Shown piece by piece: positions 5,427 to 8,132 of a stretch of DNA of 8,132 nucleotides. Origin of the DNA: Archaeoglobi archaeon (GTDB taxonomy: Archaea; Halobacteriota; Archaeoglobi; Archaeoglobales; Archaeoglobaceae). A model generated the notes under the pieces. The model was not told the origin of the DNA. It saw only the letters and a program-made list of their open reading frames with translations, and did not search any database. Each line of letters begins with the position of its first letter. The first letter of the stretch is position 1. The stretch covers positions 1 to 8,132 of the forward strand of contig JAPDIT010000032.1 of NCBI GenBank assembly GCA_029259455.1, written 5' to 3'. The translations under genes and the position numbers were made by a program.

Positions 5427-6134
5427 GTGTTTGGTTACCACGATGTCGAGGGATTTCAGGCTGAAATAGGTGAATACAGAATAAGAACGGAAAAAGTTGG
5501 TCCTTTTTACCGATACTTTAGAGAGAATGGTGATAGAACGGAGAAGGATCTATCAGTCGAGAAGGGCAGGCTGATTATCAATCCAGTCGAACCTGTCAAC
5601 ATGCCAAAGAGCATTACCAACTTTCTCCAGATCAAGTTCAGCAAACCGTTTTTTGTAGAACCAAAATCAGCGATAGAGGTTTACGCCACATTTCCGGTTG
5701 AGATTGCTGTCTTTATCGCTGCAAAAAAGAGTGTAGGTATTGTTGATATCTTCTCACTCCAGAAACCAAAATACACGCTCTATGGAAATCCGAGAGACGG
5801 GATAATCTGCAGGTACTGGGAAAGTGACCTTTACTCGGAAATTCCGCAGGTTGACAAATACAGAGAAGGTGTTATCAAGCTGAGAATTGTCAACAGTGAC
5901 GATGAGTGGATTGAAATAAGCAACGCTGTTTTCGACGTTTACGGAATGAAGATATACTACGACGAGGAAATCGTTTACTCCTCAGCCTCCATCAACATAC
6001 TCTCACCAAAGGTTGCGGAAACGAGGTTCATCGAGCAGCCTTTGAAGGAGAAGATGAGGAAAGCCTTGGAACTCTACACTGCAAGAAGGATTGCCGTAAC
6101 TGCTTTAAAATTCGTAATGGAGTGGGGATTATGA
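5427..6134 (+). CDS. DUF432 family protein
   Basis: The 235-residue protein matches my memory of the archaeal DUF432 family, notably the segment INPVEPVNMPKSITNFLQI (about 50-68) followed by a predicted beta-rich stretch (KSAIEVYATFPVEIAVFIA). The function is unknown; members are often found next to mechanosensitive channel genes, as here. There is no signal peptide and no convincing membrane helix, so it is probably cytoplasmic. The C-terminus is helical and basic (LKEKMRKALELYTARRIAVTALKF). The start is GTG at 5427; an ATG at 5425 is in another frame and is not used. The stop TGA overlaps the next ATG as ATGA. A partner or regulator of the channel is a reasonable inference. Confidence 0.8.
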   Translation: MFGYHDVEGFQAEIGEYRIRTEKVGPFYRYFRENGDRTEKDLSVEKGRLIINPVEPVNMPKSITNFLQIKFSKPFFVEPKSAIEVYATFPVEIAVFIAAKKSVGIVDIFSLQKPKYTLYGNPRDGIICRYWESDLYSEIPQVDKYREGVIKLRIVNSDDEWIEISNAVFDVYGMKIYYDEEIVYSSASINILSPKVAETRFIEQPLKEKMRKALELYTARRIAVTALKFVMEWGL

Positions 6135-6973
6135 TTGACGTTTTAAATTACAAGATTTACGGAGATGTCACGGTTTACGATGTCATAGTCGTCATCATCG
6201 TAATGGCTTTCGCCACGATAATAGCAAAGTTGGTCACAACCAACCTCAGAAGAGCCCTCATAGATAAGATGAAGAGGGATCAGCTTGAACTGATGCTCAA
6301 AGTCATCTATTTTGGGATAATCATCATCGCTTTCGTTGCTGTTCTGCCAGTTTTGGGTCTTGAACTTTCGGGCTTACTGGTTGCAGGTGGGATTACCGGA
6401 ATCGTTCTCGGTTTTGCCAGCCAGAGTGTTGTCGCAAACCTTGTTTCAGGAATATTTCTTATTTGGGAGAAACCGATAAAGATTGGGGATCAGGTTAACA
6501 TTGACGGTGTTGCGGGATTTGTTGAAGATGTTAACATTCTCTCCACGATCATTCGAACATACGATGGCCTCTACATCAGAATTCCGAATGAGAAGGTGTT
6601 CACTTCCAACATAACAAACTACGTAGCCCACGTCGCGAGGAGGTTTGAGTATGTGGTAGGGATAAGATACAGCGATGATGCTGAGAAGGCTATTGAAATC
6701 ATAAAGAATTTGATTGAGGAGCATCCCTTTGCCCTTAAAAATCCTGAACCGCAGGTTTTCGTTGACAGTCTTGGTGATAACAGCGTTAATATAGCTGTGA
6801 GAATATGGACGCCGTCAACAGAGTGGTATAGCGTAAAAATGGAGCTGCTGTGGAAGATAAAGACCGAGCTTGAGAGAAACGGAATTGAGATTCCATTCCC
6901 GCAGCGTGTTGTCTGGTTTGCGAACGAGCTGAGGGCCAATGTTGAAGGTAAGAAAGAGGGACGGCAGGCTTGA
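6131..6973 (+). CDS. mscS: MscS-type small-conductance mechanosensitive channel
   Basis: MscS channels open under membrane tension and release solutes during hypo-osmotic shock. The 280-residue protein has a minimal MscS layout: TM1 about 16-32, TM2 about 56-75, and pore-lining TM3 about 81-112 with the Gly/Ala-rich AGGITGIVLGFASQSVVANL. After it come EKPIKIGDQV and the beta domain with GVAGFVEDVNILSTIIRTYD and IPNEKVFTSNITNY. A C-terminal alpha/beta vestibule ends near FPQRVVWF. I place the start at ATG 6131, not the in-frame GTG at 6122: GGAGTG at 6119-6124 gives a good Shine-Dalgarno spacing, and ATGA overlap with the DUF432 stop implies coupling. The nuclease gene overlaps its 3' end by 35 bp. 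Confidence 0.93.
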   Translation: MIDVLNYKIYGDVTVYDVIVVIIVMAFATIIAKLVTTNLRRALIDKMKRDQLELMLKVIYFGIIIIAFVAVLPVLGLELSGLLVAGGITGIVLGFASQSVVANLVSGIFLIWEKPIKIGDQVNIDGVAGFVEDVNILSTIIRTYDGLYIRIPNEKVFTSNITNYVAHVARRFEYVVGIRYSDDAEKAIEIIKNLIEEHPFALKNPEPQVFVDSLGDNSVNIAVRIWTPSTEWYSVKMELLWKIKTELERNGIEIPFPQRVVWFANELRANVEGKKEGRQA

Positions 6974-7736
6974 GGAGTTCAGCAAAGCCAAGATTATCAG
7001 AACCTGCTTGAGGGCAGGAGCGAGCAAGAGGGTGGCTGAGAAGGTTGCAGAAGAGGTGGAAAGGAGAATATATGACGGGATGACCACCGATGAAGTTCTT
7101 GAACTCGTAATTGAGCTTTTGCTGAAGCATGAGTATCCGAAAGCGGAAAGATACGATCTGAAGCGCTCCCTAATCCGCCTCGGCCCTTCAGGGTTCGGCT
7201 TCGAGAAGTTCGTTGCGAGGCTGCTCAAAGAATACGGCTTTAAAACGGAGACAAATGTAATCGTTCAGGGAAAATGCGTTGAGCAGGAAATTGACGTTGT
7301 GGCGGAGAAGAACGGGGAAAAGTACATGATAGAATGCAAATTCCACAACCTGCCAATCTACACCGGACTGAAGGAAGTCATGTACACTTACGCTCGATTT
7401 CTCGATGTTGAGGGTTACGGCTTCACCCAGCCATGGATTTTCACGAACACAAAGTTTTCAGATGAGGCAAAGAGATACGCGAGCTGCATGGGAATAAAAC
7501 TGACAGGCTGGAGTTATCCTGAGAATGAGGGGATAGAGGTGCTGCTGGAGTCAAAAGGACTCTACCCCATAACCGTTCTGAGAATAGATAAAGAGATGCT
7601 CGATACAGTTGTCAACGCCGGACTGATTTTTTGCAGAGATGTGGTAGGTGCTGGTGAGTTCAAACTGAGGATGCTTGGACTAAGCAAAAATGAGGCAAGG
7701 AGGCTCGTGGAGGAGGCGAAAAAGGTGATTTCTTAG
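6939..7736 (+). CDS. ATP-cone / PD-(D/E)XK (Mrr-like) nuclease with HhH tail
   Basis: The 265-residue protein has three parts. Residues 1 to about 85 form an ATP-cone (VRKRDGRLEEFSKAKI at 4-19, then an arginine-rich helical part), a nucleotide-sensing domain best known from ribonucleotide reductases and NrdR. Residues about 86-190 are an Mrr-like restriction-endonuclease fold: E89 in GFGFEKFVARLL, D119 in EQEIDVV and E132-C-K134 in MIECKF make the PD-(D/E)XK active site. Residues about 216-265 resemble the helix-hairpin-helix of Rad51 N-terminal domains, ending in GLSKNEARRLVEEAKKVIS. I recall a solved A. fulgidus protein of this type (AF1548) with an Mrr-like plus helical domain. The start overlaps mscS by 35 bp with GAGG just upstream. 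Likely a DNA nuclease controlled by ATP/dATP; repair or defence is unproven. Confidence 0.85.
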   Translation: MLKVRKRDGRLEEFSKAKIIRTCLRAGASKRVAEKVAEEVERRIYDGMTTDEVLELVIELLLKHEYPKAERYDLKRSLIRLGPSGFGFEKFVARLLKEYGFKTETNVIVQGKCVEQEIDVVAEKNGEKYMIECKFHNLPIYTGLKEVMYTYARFLDVEGYGFTQPWIFTNTKFSDEAKRYASCMGIKLTGWSYPENEGIEVLLESKGLYPITVLRIDKEMLDTVVNAGLIFCRDVVGAGEFKLRMLGLSKNEARRLVEEAKKVIS

Positions 7737-7768
7737 ATCTTATTCATCTGCGAGTCGTCCATTGTTTC

Positions 7769-7781
7769 GAAAAATTTTTAG
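7769..7781 (+). promoter_or_regulatory. Leaderless-type promoter before the 3' broken gene
   Basis: GAAAA followed by ATTTTTAG (7774-7781) is a BRE/TATA-like pair about 26 nt before ATG 7804. No Shine-Dalgarno is present before that ATG. Positions 7737-7768 show nothing else. Confidence 0.45.
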
Positions 7782-7803
7782 GTCATCCTACATAAAAATA
7801 AAC

Positions 7804-8132
7804 ATGAAAGTTAAAGCATTTGTTAGCTTTTATAGCGAACATGACATCTTCGCAAAAGAATGGGCTTCAGAGGGATTACCAAGTTCCGATTTTGTTGTGT
7901 TGAGGTTTTCCTTTAACTAACAAATACACGGTGGAGAGGGTTTCTGATTTTTCAGAGCTAAATTTAGGAGAAGAATCAAAAATGCTCATTAGTTTGTTTG
8001 ACGCCTTGGTGGTGTAACAACAAAGGTGGAAATTTTTAAGGGCAGGGATTCAACCCCACCCTCTGTGCCCACGCTAAAAGTCGAAATACCAGCAATGACC
8101 CTTACAATCGAACACGATAAAAAGATTTCCAT
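7804..8132 (+). pseudogene. Unrecognised gene, two frameshifts, cut by window end
   Basis: ATG 7804 begins MKVKAFVSFYSEHDIFAKEW and runs to a TAA at 7918-7920 after 38 residues. One base fewer in the TTT at 7912-7914 moves to a frame reading TNKYTVERVSDFSELNLGEE and then SKMLISLFDA, stopping at 8015-8017. One more base near 8001-8005 leads to a third frame, LGGVTTKVEIFKGRDS and then PTLKVEIPAMTLTIEHDKK, open to the window edge. The three pieces join into about 108 protein-like residues, so a single gene with two single-base indels is the simplest reading. The alternative is two tiny ORFs plus a new gene starting at GTG 8065 behind a TATA-like AAATTTTTAAG. The product is mixed alpha/beta with no membrane helix, and I do not recognise it. 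Confidence 0.45.

Noticed and set aside
6122..6133. GTG at 6122 as the mscS start
   Set aside because: The ATG at 6131 has a well-spaced GGAGTG and an ATGA overlap with the preceding stop; the GTG would sit inside the ribosome-binding sequence.
6815..7228. Minus-strand open frames opposite mscS and the nuclease gene
   Set aside because: Composition is typical of antisense shadows, and both plus-strand genes are clearly recognised.
8040..8070. Hairpin-like GGGCA...TGCCC with a T-loop-like GATTCAAC, suggesting a tRNA 3' half
   Set aside because: No acceptor, D or anticodon arm can be built around it, and the stretch reads as coding in the frame that continues to the window edge.

Overview
The window looks like chromosomal DNA from a hyperthermophilic euryarchaeon of the Archaeoglobales, closest in feel to Archaeoglobus. 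Three things point there. An intact Ftr (formylmethanofuran:tetrahydromethanopterin formyltransferase) reads very like the A. fulgidus enzyme. A GPN-loop GTPase is of archaeal/eukaryotic type. Promoters carry archaeal BRE/TATA elements, and several genes appear leaderless. Base composition is moderate and genes are densely packed. The species call is an inference from recognised protein sequence; no search was run.

Left flank (1-1987): a broken region. Positions 1-164 hold a possible transposase-like C-terminal tail and positions 233-322 a 29-residue ORF of unknown role. Then come two recognisable polyamine genes in tandem: a pyruvoyl-dependent arginine decarboxylase (pdaD, about 322-783) and a deoxyhypusine-synthase-family gene (about 785-1764). 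A third, unrecognised short ORF (about 1761-1987) follows. I count about eleven single-base indels across these genes, yet between the indels the protein is well conserved and the catalytic motifs remain.

Intact core (2050-7736): eight full-length genes in three transcription groups. (i) ftr and thiD on +, 11 bp apart, behind a TATA box; ftr has a good Shine-Dalgarno. (ii) On -, converging on thiD with a 4-bp overlap of stop codons: a HIT-family Ap4A-phosphorylase-like protein, a 75-aa four-cysteine protein and a GPN-loop GTPase. (iii) On +, diverging from the HIT gene: a DUF432-type protein, an MscS-type mechanosensitive channel and a nuclease joining an ATP-cone, a PD-(D/E)XK (Mrr-like) domain and a helix-hairpin-helix-like tail. 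Genes in group (iii) overlap by 4 and 35 bp, which suggests translational coupling and a shared function.

Right flank (7737-8132): a leaderless-type promoter followed by an unrecognised gene that needs two single-base frame corrections and runs off the window.

The two most notable points are the DUF432/MscS/ATP-cone-nuclease operon, whose joint role is not known to me, and the clustering of indel-only damage in both flanks around an undamaged core. The latter is either recent pseudogenisation or locally poor sequence. No CRISPR array, rRNA or tRNA was seen.
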